From an uncultured Elusimicrobium sp. (GTDB taxonomy: Bacteria; Elusimicrobiota; Elusimicrobia; Elusimicrobiales; Elusimicrobiaceae): DNA of 21,713 bases. A program made the translations under genes and the position numbers. The stretch covers positions 1 to 21,713 of the forward strand of contig CALAFB010000043.1 in the NCBI GenBank assembly GCA_937891135.1, in the 5' to 3' direction. Within the stretch, counting starts at the first letter, position 1; every line of letters begins with the position of its first letter. This document shows positions 8,098 to 14,537 of the stretch, piece by piece. Under the pieces are notes generated by a model, which made no database searches, was not told the origin of the DNA, and worked only from the letters and a program-made list of their open reading frames with translations.

Positions 8098-8364
8098 TAC
8101 AATTTTATCTGTTTTTGGAGCTGCAGTAAGTTTTGCAGCATGTATTATTGGTTAATAATCATCCGAACCAAAAACAACCGCTTAGAGGTGCAAAATAACA
8201 GGAAGTCATGAGCCTGTTGTCTTGTGCCGAGTGTTTTGTGTTTTCCACAAGGCCGCGGCTGGTGTATATGGATCATTCGGATGATATGCAGGTATGCTAG
8301 CCGTTTTACATGGGAAATCTCCTAACAGATAAATTGCAAATGAAACAGAATAGGAGGAAGTACC
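8098..8364 (+). promoter_or_regulatory. structured pilin leader RNA, copy B
   Basis: This is the most diverged copy in primary sequence but it has the same layout. The first 22 nt (8098-8119) are identical to the other copies. The 5' hairpin is GCTGCA/TGCAGC instead of CCGTAT/ATACGG. The outer stem is ATCATCCGAA (8158-8167) with TTCGGATGAT (8276-8285), a perfect 10 bp. Inner hairpins include TAACAGG/CCTGTT and TTGTG/CACAA. CGGCTG is at 8256-8261 and AGCCGTTTTA at 8299-8308. The anti-SD TCTCCT (8318-8323) faces the SD AGGAGG (8352-8357). Between them ACAGATAAATTG (8325-8336) is complementary to the transcript 5' end (TTTATCTGT, 8104-8112). Confidence 0.78.
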
Positions 8365-8904
8365 ATGAAAAATAAAGTAAAAAATAGTTGTTTCCCTAAA
8401 GGTTTTACGCTCATAGAACTTTTAGTAGTCGTACTCATTATCGGTATTTTGGCAGCGGTGGCTTTGCCACAATATCAGAAGGCAGTAGAAAAAAGCCGCG
8501 TGGCAGAAGCCATTAGTACTATTGCTACATTAGAACAAGCAGTAGATATACGACTATTAGAAAAAGGATATGAAGAAAACGAAAACTATTGGGACTGGAC
8601 AGACGAAGGGAATCAGGAGCTTAATATGGACATTCCGCTGGATTGTACAAAATACGGCAATTTTTGTACTGGCAAAAGTTTTACGTTTAACGTAGGATGT
8701 ACTAATTCAGTTTGTACAATTTGGGCAGTACGTTTAGATAATAGCAATGACTGGTTCCCAACAGACGGAAGTACTTATGCGCTATCTTCAGTAAAAAATA
8801 AAACAACGAACCGCTGGCAACATAGGTGTAGTATAGAACAAGGAGAAATGCCCATTGCCCAAAGCATGTGCACGATGCTACAAAATCAAGGCTGGACAAA
8901 TTAG
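8365..8904 (+). CDS. type IV prepilin-like protein 2
   Basis: This 179-aa prepilin has a short basic leader ending PKG (G13), then FTLIE with the mature Glu5 at residue 18, a hydrophobic helix and ALPQYQKAVEKSR. The globular part contains six or more cysteines (DC, FC, GC, VC, RC, MC), more than prepilin 1, suggesting several disulfides in an exported subunit. AGGAGGAAG precedes the ATG. It is monocistronic, convergent with infB. Pilin versus pseudopilin cannot be decided from sequence alone. The N-terminal helix matches prepilins 1 and 3 almost exactly at protein level, while codon choice differs, so the identity is kept by selection or older duplication rather than very recent copying. Confidence 0.87.
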   Translation: MKNKVKNSCFPKGFTLIELLVVVLIIGILAAVALPQYQKAVEKSRVAEAISTIATLEQAVDIRLLEKGYEENENYWDWTDEGNQELNMDIPLDCTKYGNFCTGKSFTFNVGCTNSVCTIWAVRLDNSNDWFPTDGSTYALSSVKNKTTNRWQHRCSIEQGEMPIAQSMCTMLQNQGWTN

Positions 8905-8919
8905 CTCATACTTAATACA

Positions 8920-8947
8920 GAACACCCCGCCGATTGGCGGGGTGTTC
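8920..8947. terminator. shared terminator hairpin between prepilin 2 and infB
   Basis: A perfect 12-bp stem (GAACACCCCGCC / GGCGGGGTGTTC) has loop GATT and lies between convergent genes. T tracts on either side are weak (CTCTGT on plus), so termination efficiency is uncertain. Confidence 0.6.
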
Positions 8948-8969
8948 TCTGTACTAGCAAATTTACTTC

Positions 8970-11294
8970 TTACATCTTAATTCTGCGGGTGATGGTTTCC
9001 TTCTTGAAACATTCAATGAGGTCACCTTCCTGCACGCCTTTGAATCCTTCAATTAAGATACCACATTCATAACCTTTTTCCACTTCTTTGACGTCATCTT
9101 TGAAGCGTTTTAAGCCGCCGATTTTGCCGCGGCCCACTTCTTCGCCGTTACGTTTAATGCGTACGTCGTAATTGCGAATCACGGTCCCGCTATCTACTAA
9201 AGAGCCCGAAATTAAGCCGCTGCTTAACTTCATGACTTTCTTAATGGTAGCCGTGCCGACGACCGTTTCCACTACATCCGGCTCTAACAAGCCTTCCATA
9301 GCCGCTTTAATATCTTCTAACAGTTCAAAGATAATCGTATAGTTGCGGATTTCAATGCCTTCGCGCTCGGCCTCGGTCTGCGCTTTGTGCTCGGTAGATA
9401 CGTGGAACCCAATCACAACCGCATTACTGGCTTTAGCCAAGAGAATATCACTTTCGTTAATGTTCCCCGGCGCGGAAAGCACAATATCCAACTCTACTTC
9501 GTCCGACGGGATACGCAACAGCGCGTCTTTAATGGCTTCAATAGAGCCCTGGACGTCAGCCTTTAAAATCAAACTTAACTTTTTGACTTTGTTGCCTTCT
9601 TCATCAGCTTTGCCTAACGCCATTAAGGACATTTGCTTGCGGTGTGCTTGCGAATCTTCCTTCTGTGCCAGTTTGCGTTTTTCGGCGGCGTAGCGGGCTT
9701 CTTTTTCGCTCTCCATAATATAGAGCGTATCGCCCACTTGCGGCGGCTCGCCGTTAATGCCTAAAATCTCCGCCGGCACGCTCGGGCCGATTTTTTGGTA
9801 GCGTTGCGAATTTTCGTCTATGAGCGCGCGGATGCGGCCGTAGTTGGTTCCCACTAAGAACGGGTCCCCCACTTTCATGGTGCCTTTTTGCACCAGTACC
9901 GTGGCAACAACGCCGCGTTTGTTATCGCGCTTACTTTCTAAAATAACGCCTACGCCCAACCGGTCCGGGTTGGCTTTAAGTTCCATCATCTCCGCCTGCA
10001 ACGCAATCATTTCTAAGAGTTTATCAATGTTTAAGTGCTTTTTGGCGGAAATATCCACAAAAATGGTGTTCCCTTGCCATTCTTCGGGTACTAGGCCGCG
10101 GGAAGCCAAGTCTTGGCGAACGCGGTCCGGATTGGCACCGGGCAAGTCAATTTTGTTAACGGCTACGATAATCGGAGCCCCGGCCGCTTTAGCGTGTTCC
10201 ATGGCTTCAATGGTCTGTGGCATAATGCCGTCCGTCGCCGATACCACAAGCACGACAATATCCGTCGCTTGCGCTCCGCGCGCACGCATGGCGGTAAACG
10301 CTTCGTGCCCGGGCGTATCTAAAAACGTCAGTACGCCGCGTGGGGTTTTGACGCGGTAGGCCCCAATGTGCTGTGTAATAGCCCCCGCTTCGCCTGCTAC
10401 GACGTTGGATTTGCGGATAGCATCTAACAAACTCGTCTTACCGTGGTCCACGTGGCCCATAATGGTAATCACCGGGCTGCGCGGTTTTAAATCTTCGGGC
10501 TTGTCTTCCGTCTGCATAACGGCCGCGGCTTCTTTCAAATCTTCTTCTGCCATTTCCGCCACAAAACCACACTCGTCTACAATCAGTTCAATCATATCTT
10601 TTTCCAGACGTTGGTTAATCGTGGCAAAAATACCCATCATCATGAGTTTTTTGATGAAATCATTTACTTTGAAATTCATCTTCTCCGCTAACTCTTTCAC
10701 AGTAGGCTGACCGACAATACGCACCACTTTACCTTCCGGCTTGGCCTCGGCTTGCGGCTGCGGTTTAGCAGGTGCAGCATCCTGCGGTTTAGCGGGCTGA
10801 GCCGCTTGCGGTTTAGGTTGCGCCGGGGCTGGCTTAGGAGTTTGCGGTTTAGGTAATACTGCCGGGCGCGCCGGGGCCGCTTGCGGCTTAGGTTGTTGGG
10901 CCGGCACGGGTTGAACCGCTGGGTGCCCCGGAATCGCTTGCGGCTTTTGCACCGGCGGTTTAGGCGTTTGCCCAACAGGTGCAGGCTGCGCCTTTGATTG
11001 CACAGTAGGTGCTACTTGTGGTTTCTGCGGAACCGGAGTTTTTGCCGAAACGATAGTTTCTTTTTTAATAACTTTTTTTCTAGTAACCGTTTTTCTAACC
11101 GTTGTTTTTTTAGCCGCGGTTTTTTTCTCTGCCGTTTTTTTGACGGACGTTTTCTCTCCCACCGTTTTTTTAGCCGTTACCTTCTTGGCAGGAGTTTTTT
11201 TAGCCGGGGCTTTCTTTTCCGTCGTTTTTTTAGCCGCGGTTTTCTTTTTAGTAATTGTTTCGTCCGTTTTAGTTGTTTTCTTGGGCGTTGTCAT
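8970..11294 (-). CDS. infB: translation initiation factor IF-2
   Basis: IF-2 is the GTPase that brings fMet-tRNA to the 30S subunit and promotes subunit joining. The 774-aa protein starts with a low-complexity tail. Residues 1-80 are runs of K-K-T/A-A-K-K, and residues 85-188 are rich in Pro, Gln, Ala and Lys. An IF2_N-type domain follows at about 190-245 (VKELAEKMNFKVNDFIKKLM). The G domain has GHVDHGKT (280-287), DTPGH (326-330) and NKID (380-383). Domains II to IV (fMet-tRNA binding) complete the chain. The ATG at 11294 lies inside the nusA 3' end (26-nt overlap) with AGGAGG upstream, so it is probably translationally coupled. It is the last gene of rimP-nusA-infB. Confidence 0.97.
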   Translation of the reverse strand: MTTPKKTTKTDETITKKKTAAKKTTEKKAPAKKTPAKKVTAKKTVGEKTSVKKTAEKKTAAKKTTVRKTVTRKKVIKKETIVSAKTPVPQKPQVAPTVQSKAQPAPVGQTPKPPVQKPQAIPGHPAVQPVPAQQPKPQAAPARPAVLPKPQTPKPAPAQPKPQAAQPAKPQDAAPAKPQPQAEAKPEGKVVRIVGQPTVKELAEKMNFKVNDFIKKLMMMGIFATINQRLEKDMIELIVDECGFVAEMAEEDLKEAAAVMQTEDKPEDLKPRSPVITIMGHVDHGKTSLLDAIRKSNVVAGEAGAITQHIGAYRVKTPRGVLTFLDTPGHEAFTAMRARGAQATDIVVLVVSATDGIMPQTIEAMEHAKAAGAPIIVAVNKIDLPGANPDRVRQDLASRGLVPEEWQGNTIFVDISAKKHLNIDKLLEMIALQAEMMELKANPDRLGVGVILESKRDNKRGVVATVLVQKGTMKVGDPFLVGTNYGRIRALIDENSQRYQKIGPSVPAEILGINGEPPQVGDTLYIMESEKEARYAAEKRKLAQKEDSQAHRKQMSLMALGKADEEGNKVKKLSLILKADVQGSIEAIKDALLRIPSDEVELDIVLSAPGNINESDILLAKASNAVVIGFHVSTEHKAQTEAEREGIEIRNYTIIFELLEDIKAAMEGLLEPDVVETVVGTATIKKVMKLSSGLISGSLVDSGTVIRNYDVRIKRNGEEVGRGKIGGLKRFKDDVKEVEKGYECGILIEGFKGVQEGDLIECFKKETITRRIKM

Positions 11295-12684
11295 CAGCGG
11301 CCTCCTGCTCCTGCGCCGGAGTTTCTTGCGGCTGGGCCGCCGCGTGCTCTTCTAAATACTTCTTAGCCCCTTCAATAATCTTAGCGGCCGTTTTATCCCC
11401 AATACCTTGCACGGTACAAAGATGTTCTATTTCCACATTGGCTAATTTTTCTACCGTCGTAAAACCGGCTCTTTGTAAAAATTCTGCCGTCTTGGGGCCA
11501 ATGCCTTCTACCCCAGAGAGCATCGCCTGCACAACGGAATTGGCAAATTTATCTTCTTCAGCTTTTACGCTTTCGCTCTTAACATCTAATTTCCAATCCG
11601 TTAAGCGGGAAGCTAATTTAAGGTTTTGCCAGTCCTTTCCAATGGCAATGGCTAATTGGTCATCCGGCACGACAATAATGGCTTTTTTGCTTTCTTCATT
11701 TACAATTTGTACGGAAGTGGCTTTAGCAGGGGCAACGGAATTCATTAAAAGTGTTTTTATATCCGGGGAATACATGATTAAATCAATGCGTTCGCCGGAC
11801 AGTTCATTTTGAATCGCCCGAATACGAATTCCACGCATCCCCACACAGGTACCAATCGGGTCAATTTTACTATCCGTACTGGTAACAAGCACTTTAGAGC
11901 GAAAACCCGGGTCCCGTTCTACTCCTTTAATTTCCACAATACCTTCGCTCATTTCAGGAACCTCTACTTTGAAAAGTTCTTCTAAAAAGCGGTTATTGGC
12001 ACGGGATAAAAAGATATACGGCCCACGTTGGGCTTTGTCCAATTTATAAGCAGCTGATTTGTAGCGGGCAAGCTGGGCATCTTCTATGTCATCAATTTCC
12101 ATCATTTCCGTTTGGCTAAGCACTTTAGAAATGACCGCTTTTATACGGGAACCCGTCGTATAATGTTCTTTGCGGATTTGTTCACAATACGGCAAAATGG
12201 CTTCCACTTTGCCCAGGTCTACAATAATGTCCCGGTCCGACATACGGCGCACGGAGCCCATCACCACTTCGCCTTCGCGCGGTTTATATTCTTTGTAAAA
12301 ATTGTCGCGTTCAATGCCGCGTACTTTTTGAATCAGCACTTGCTTGGCAATTTGCGCCGCAATACGAGAGAAATCATTTACCACCAGCATCCGGGTCAGC
12401 ACACCGCCAAGTTCGGCATCCCGATCTTCTAATTTGGCCGCAGAAAGTTCAATTTCCGTTTCCGGGTTGGACACTATTTCCACTACGTTTAATACTTGCT
12501 GTGCACGTACAGCCCCGGTTTCCACATCAATTTTGGCTTCAATTTGGGCGGTTTTCCCCAAGTTTTTACGAAGGGCCGACACCAGGGCATCTTCAATTGT
12601 TTTTAAAATATCATCACGTTTGATGTTTTTTTCCCGTTCCAAACTCTCCAGAGCGGTAATAAAGTCTTTTGCATTTTCTGCCAT
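11269..12684 (-). CDS. nusA: transcription termination/antitermination factor NusA
   Basis: NusA binds RNA polymerase and nascent RNA to modulate pausing, termination and antitermination. The 471-aa protein has the NusA N-terminal domain (MAENAKDFITALESLEREKNIKRDDILKTI..., about 1-130). An S1 domain follows (GEVVMGSVRRMSDRDIIVDLGKVEAILP). Two KH domains contain DPIGTCVGMRGIRIRAI and the second KH segment AIGKDWQNLKLASRL. Two C-terminal helix-hairpin-helix repeats (GVEGIGPKTAEFL, VQGIGDKTAAKI) replace the acidic repeats of E. coli NusA. AAGGAG lies 6-7 nt before the ATG. It sits between rimP (18 nt apart) and infB (overlapping), the conserved bacterial arrangement. Confidence 0.97.
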   Translation of the reverse strand: MAENAKDFITALESLEREKNIKRDDILKTIEDALVSALRKNLGKTAQIEAKIDVETGAVRAQQVLNVVEIVSNPETEIELSAAKLEDRDAELGGVLTRMLVVNDFSRIAAQIAKQVLIQKVRGIERDNFYKEYKPREGEVVMGSVRRMSDRDIIVDLGKVEAILPYCEQIRKEHYTTGSRIKAVISKVLSQTEMMEIDDIEDAQLARYKSAAYKLDKAQRGPYIFLSRANNRFLEELFKVEVPEMSEGIVEIKGVERDPGFRSKVLVTSTDSKIDPIGTCVGMRGIRIRAIQNELSGERIDLIMYSPDIKTLLMNSVAPAKATSVQIVNEESKKAIIVVPDDQLAIAIGKDWQNLKLASRLTDWKLDVKSESVKAEEDKFANSVVQAMLSGVEGIGPKTAEFLQRAGFTTVEKLANVEIEHLCTVQGIGDKTAAKIIEGAKKYLEEHAAAQPQETPAQEQEAADDNAQENN

Positions 12685-12702
12685 AATAATCTCCTTACTA
12701 AG

Positions 12703-13161
12703 TTAAAATTCCAACACCGGGTCCAAATGCGCTTTTTTGATATTGGCATATTCAAAGCGGTATTGGTTGGTTCCGTCATCTAAGACAAATGCGTCGTCAT
12801 CGGCATTTGCAATGACGCCGGTAAAACTGCCGCGGCCTTCTAACGGTACTTTAAGTACCACTTTCACACGGTTTTCTACAAAACGTTTAAAGTGTTCCGG
12901 CTTTTTAAGAACACGGTCCACCCCAGGGGAAGACACTTCCAACACGTAAGCCCCCGAAATCAAGTTCTCCATTTCTAATAACGAATCAATTTGATCCGTT
13001 AATTCGCTACAGTCATCCAACGTAATGCCGCCGGGTTTATCTACAAAAAATTGTAAAACAGCCTTGCGCCCTTGGTGCTGGATAACCAGATCCACCAATT
13101 CCACATTCCGGGCACTAAGTGCTTTGGCAACGGTTTCTTCTATGATTTTAGGGTCTTGCAT
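12703..13161 (-). CDS. rimP: ribosome maturation factor RimP
   Basis: RimP assists late assembly of the 30S subunit. The 152-aa protein shows the two family domains. The N-terminal one contains VELVDLVIQHQGRKAVLQFFVDKPGGITLDDCSELTDQID. The next segment, YVLEVSSPGVDRVLKKPEHFKRF, is the best-known RimP signature. The SH3-like C-terminus follows. The start at 13161 (MQDPKIIEE) is preferred to an ATG at 13197 because AGGAGATTTT precedes it and the longer form adds residues unlike the family. It is first in the rimP-nusA-infB operon. Confidence 0.93.
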   Translation of the reverse strand: MQDPKIIEETVAKALSARNVELVDLVIQHQGRKAVLQFFVDKPGGITLDDCSELTDQIDSLLEMENLISGAYVLEVSSPGVDRVLKKPEHFKRFVENRVKVVLKVPLEGRGSFTGVIANADDDAFVLDDGTNQYRFEYANIKKAHLDPVLEF

Positions 13162-13179
13162 AAAATCTCCTATTATACA

Positions 13180-13208
13180 AAGAGCGACTTGGTTCACAAG
13201 CCGCTCTT
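13180..13208 (-). promoter_or_regulatory. hairpin in the rimP 5' leader
   Basis: AAGAGCG-a-CTTG pairs with CAAG-c-CGCTCTT around a 5-nt loop, followed on the minus strand by TTTGTATAA and then the rimP SD. It lies between the predicted transcription start and rimP, so it could be an attenuator or simply a stabilising leader stem. Confidence 0.45.
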
Positions 13209-13224
13209 AACTAAGAACAAATAT

Positions 13225-13253
13225 ATTGTAACAAGTATGATAGATGTTGTCAA
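13225..13253 (-). promoter_or_regulatory. sigma70-type promoter of rimP-nusA-infB
   Basis: On the minus strand TTGACA (13253-13248) is followed by a 17-nt spacer and TACAAT (13230-13225), a near-consensus housekeeping promoter about 64 nt before the rimP ATG. Confidence 0.8.
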
Positions 13254-13296
13254 CTCTGGCTGTTAAAATTTAAAAAACCTAGAAAAAGTTTTATCC

Positions 13297-13402
13297 AGGG
13301 ACTCGCCTTCCGGTCATTTTACTAACGTAAAATGCCTGCAGGCCGGGCTCGCGGTTTTTGCCTTTCGCGGCTAACGCACGCTCAAACAAAAACATCGCTG
13401 CG
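13297..13402. repeat. palindromic repeat unit, copy a
   Basis: This roughly 106-bp unit begins AGGGACTCGCCTTCCGG and shares its body with copy b at 13570-13691 at over 90% identity by eye, except for one inner hairpin. Here that hairpin is CATTTTAC-TAAC-GTAAAATG (13315-13334). The right-hand end that would mirror AGGGACTCG is missing; instead 13403-13425 carries a decayed version of the same hairpin. No coding function is seen. The region 13262-13296 before it repeats the AAAAAACCTAGA word of the tRNA terminator. Confidence 0.75.
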
Positions 13403-13444
13403 ACTGATCATTTTACTGACGTGAAGAGAATAATTTTTCAAAGA

Positions 13445-13548
13445 AAAAAGACTTAGTTCTAGGCGTGAGTTTAGGAGGTATACTGGTGGGACGCGCCCGA
13501 AGGGCGGAAGTATCCGACTAAACGAACAACAACGAACCAAGTCTTTTT
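13445..13548. repeat. long imperfect palindrome with T-tract ends
   Basis: A 104-bp hairpin. Ends AAAAAGACTT-a-GTTC (13445-13459) pair with GAAC-c-AAGTCTTTTT (13534-13548). Inside, GTTTAG (13469-13474) pairs with CTAAAC (13518-13523), GGTATACT with AGTATCC with one bulge, and CGCCC-GAA-GGGCG closes the tip. It is terminator-like in both directions or a small non-autonomous element. The 62-codon minus-strand frame crossing it looks spurious. Confidence 0.65.
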
Positions 13549-13556
13549 AAGAAGAA

Positions 13557-13579
13557 AAATTTGCGCAGAGAGGGACTCG
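13557..13579. repeat. exact 23-bp duplicate of the tRNA-Leu 3' end
   Basis: These 23 bp are identical to 13760-13782, which spans the tRNA-Leu 3' flank, acceptor 3' strand and part of the T arm. Such duplications are typical of attachment-site repeats left by elements that insert at tRNA 3' ends. No integrase lies in the 180 bp between the copies. Confidence 0.75.
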
Positions 13580-13691
13580 CCTTCCGGTAAAAATCCTGAC
13601 GGATTTTTCCTGCAGGCCGGGCTCGCGGTTTTTGCCTTTCGCGGCTGACGCTCGCTCAAACAAAAACAACGCTGCGCCTTTCGAGTCCCTC
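13570..13691. repeat. palindromic repeat unit, copy b
   Basis: This is the complete form of the repeat at 13297-13402. Terminal inverted repeats GAGGGACTCG (13570-13579) and CGAGTCCCTC (13682-13691) are perfect. Inside are the hairpin AAAAATCC-TGAC-GGATTTTT (13589-13608) and a GTTTTTG/CAAAAAC stem. The left terminal repeat coincides with the T-arm sequence of the duplicated tRNA end. No open reading frame of its own is credible. Confidence 0.75.
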
Positions 13692-13693
13692 AC

Positions 13694-13715
13694 GCAGGCA
13701 AAGCAGTTTGCCTGC
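13694..13715. repeat. 9-bp hairpin beside repeat b
   Basis: GCAGGCAAA-GCAG-TTTGCCTGC is a perfect stem-loop directly right of repeat copy b. No T tract follows. Function unknown; probably part of the repeat island. Confidence 0.5.
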
Positions 13716-13729
13716 TTCTGCATAAATTC

Positions 13730-13759
13730 AAAAAACCTAGACCAAGGTCTAGGTTTTTT
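13730..13759. terminator. strong bidirectional terminator after tRNA-Leu
   Basis: AAAAAACCTAGACC and GGTCTAGGTTTTTT form a 14-bp palindrome with a 2-nt centre, ending in T6 on either strand. It lies 5 bp beyond the tRNA 3' end and should end the tRNA transcript. Confidence 0.88.
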
Positions 13760-13764
13760 AAATT

Positions 13765-13846
13765 TGCGCAGAGAGGGACTCGAACCCTCAAGCCTTGCGG
13801 CATGCGCCCCTCAAACGCACGCGTATACCAATTCCGCCACCTGCGC
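13765..13846 (-). tRNA. tRNA-Leu (anticodon GAG)
   Basis: The minus strand folds as a class II tRNA of 82 nt. The acceptor stem is GCGCAGG/TCTGCGC with discriminator A. The D arm contains GAATTGGTATAC. The anticodon stem TGCGT/GCGCA holds loop TTGAGGG, giving anticodon GAG. A short variable arm GCC-GCAA-GGC follows, then T arm GAGGG-TTCGAGT-CCCTC. No CCA is encoded. It reads leucine CUC/CUU codons. It lies 71 nt downstream of secG on the same strand, as in E. coli. Confidence 0.95.
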
Positions 13847-13887
13847 GAAAACTCAAATTGTACTTCTAAGGGAACACCTATACGGTT

Positions 13888-13916
13888 ATTTTACTAAAAT
13901 TTACGACCTAGCGCAA
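13888..13916 (-). promoter_or_regulatory. promoter of tRNA-Leu
   Basis: On the minus strand TTGCGC (13916-13911), a 17-nt spacer and TAAAAT (13893-13888) lie directly after the secG stop codon, about 40 nt before the mature tRNA. The tRNA may also be co-transcribed with secG, since no terminator is seen between them. Confidence 0.55.
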
Positions 13917-13917
13917 C

Positions 13918-14211
13918 TTATTTGCCGGGCTGGGCCGGAGCCGTAGTCGGGATTTCTACACTATCTACCACAGAAGTGCTGCGCGCTTTGTTAGATGCAA
14001 TCGTTAGTGCAATAGATGTACACATCAGCACCAACGCTAAAACAGCTGTGAATTTGTTAACCGCATTAAATGCCGTCGGGCTGGCAAACAAGTTATCCGC
14101 GCCGGAGGCACCAAAAATCCCTGCCGCGGAACCTTTTCCGCTTTGCAACAATACAATTAAAATTAACAATACACACGCCAATAAATGAACAGCCAAAATA
14201 AGTCCGTACAT
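13918..14211 (-). CDS. secG: preprotein translocase subunit SecG
   Basis: SecG is the small accessory subunit of the SecYEG channel in the inner membrane. The 97-aa protein has two transmembrane helices (about residues 2-23 and 52-71). They are joined by the family loop LLQSGKGSAAGIFGASGADNLF. A hydrophilic Ala/Pro-rich tail follows. AGGAGAGG precedes the ATG. A minus-strand TATAAT at 14245-14240 is a likely -10, back-to-back with the EpsG leader promoter. Gene order secG to tRNA-Leu(GAG) to rimP matches E. coli and supports the call. Confidence 0.93.
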   Translation of the reverse strand: MYGLILAVHLLACVLLILIVLLQSGKGSAAGIFGASGADNLFASPTAFNAVNKFTAVLALVLMCTSIALTIASNKARSTSVVDSVEIPTTAPAQPGK

Positions 14212-14252
14212 AAACCTCTCCTAAAAATTAAGTAATTATATTATACAAATTT

Positions 14253-14281
14253 TTGCGAAGGGGCACTATTTTTGTTATACT
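14253..14281 (+). promoter_or_regulatory. promoter of the EpsG leader
   Basis: TTGCGA (14253-14258), a 17-nt spacer and TATACT (14276-14281), 5 nt before the invariant TACAATTTT. It is almost the same sequence as the promoter at 15690-15718 and is divergent from secG. Confidence 0.65.
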
Positions 14282-14286
14282 TTAAG

Positions 14287-14537
14287 TACAATTTTATCTG
14301 TTTTTGGAACCGTATGTAGAATACGGCTTACTTTTATATCAAAAGTTAGCATTCACGCCAAAAACGGCCTTACAGGTGCAAGAAACCGGCTTCGAAACCC
14401 GGTTTTTTGTGCCGAGTGTTTATTGTTACAACAATGAGCCGCGGCTGTTTTTTTAAGGAAGGTGAATGCTCCTTAAAAGTGGATGGCCGTCTTTTTATGT
14501 ATTTTCCAGCCAGATAAGATCCTACAAAGGAGTGATT
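14287..14537 (+). promoter_or_regulatory. structured leader RNA, copy C (before the EpsG gene)
   Basis: Same architecture as the prepilin leaders. The 5' hairpin is CCGTAT/ATACGG. The outer stem is AGCATTCAC (14348-14356) with GTGAATGCT (14462-14470). The main hairpin pairs from GGTGCAAGAAACCGG (14375) to CCGGTTTTTTGTGCC (ending 14413), 15 bp including wobbles. A second hairpin is ATTGT/ACAAT. CGGCTG is at 14442-14447 and GGCCGTCTTTTT at 14485-14496. The anti-SD GCTCCTT (14468-14474) shares three bases with the outer stem and pairs with the SD AAGGAG (14527-14532), so the two pairings compete. CAGATAA (14511-14517) complements TTATCTG at the transcript 5' end. Confidence 0.78.

Noticed and set aside
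8098..8364. Leader family as a lysine (L-box) riboswitch
   Set aside because: Short words such as GAGGTGC, CCGAGTGT and GGCTG recall the L-box, but the long two-part second helix with its internal loops, the third helix and the five-way junction are missing, and the downstream genes are pilins.
13471..13659. 62-codon minus-strand ORF
   Set aside because: It spans the long palindrome and most of repeat copy b and has no SD I trust; its reading frame is best explained by the structured repeats.
13297..13691. CRISPR array or integron attC sites in the repeat island
   Set aside because: There are only two long palindromic units with unequal spacing, no regular short repeats with spacers, no GTTRRRY-type core sites, and no cas or integrase gene.
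13632..13946. 104-codon plus-strand ORF
   Set aside because: It crosses repeat b, the terminator, the tRNA-Leu gene in antisense and the end of secG, so it cannot be a real gene.
14276..14537. Leader family as a c-di-GMP (GEMM) riboswitch
   Set aside because: Pilin and polysaccharide genes make it tempting, but I find none of the conserved GEMM core words or its tetraloop-receptor layout. The signal is left open.
14466..14537. Upstream ATG extending the EpsG protein by 24 residues
   Set aside because: The ATG is inside the 3' arm of the leader's outer stem with no SD, while 14538 has AAGGAG at the right distance.
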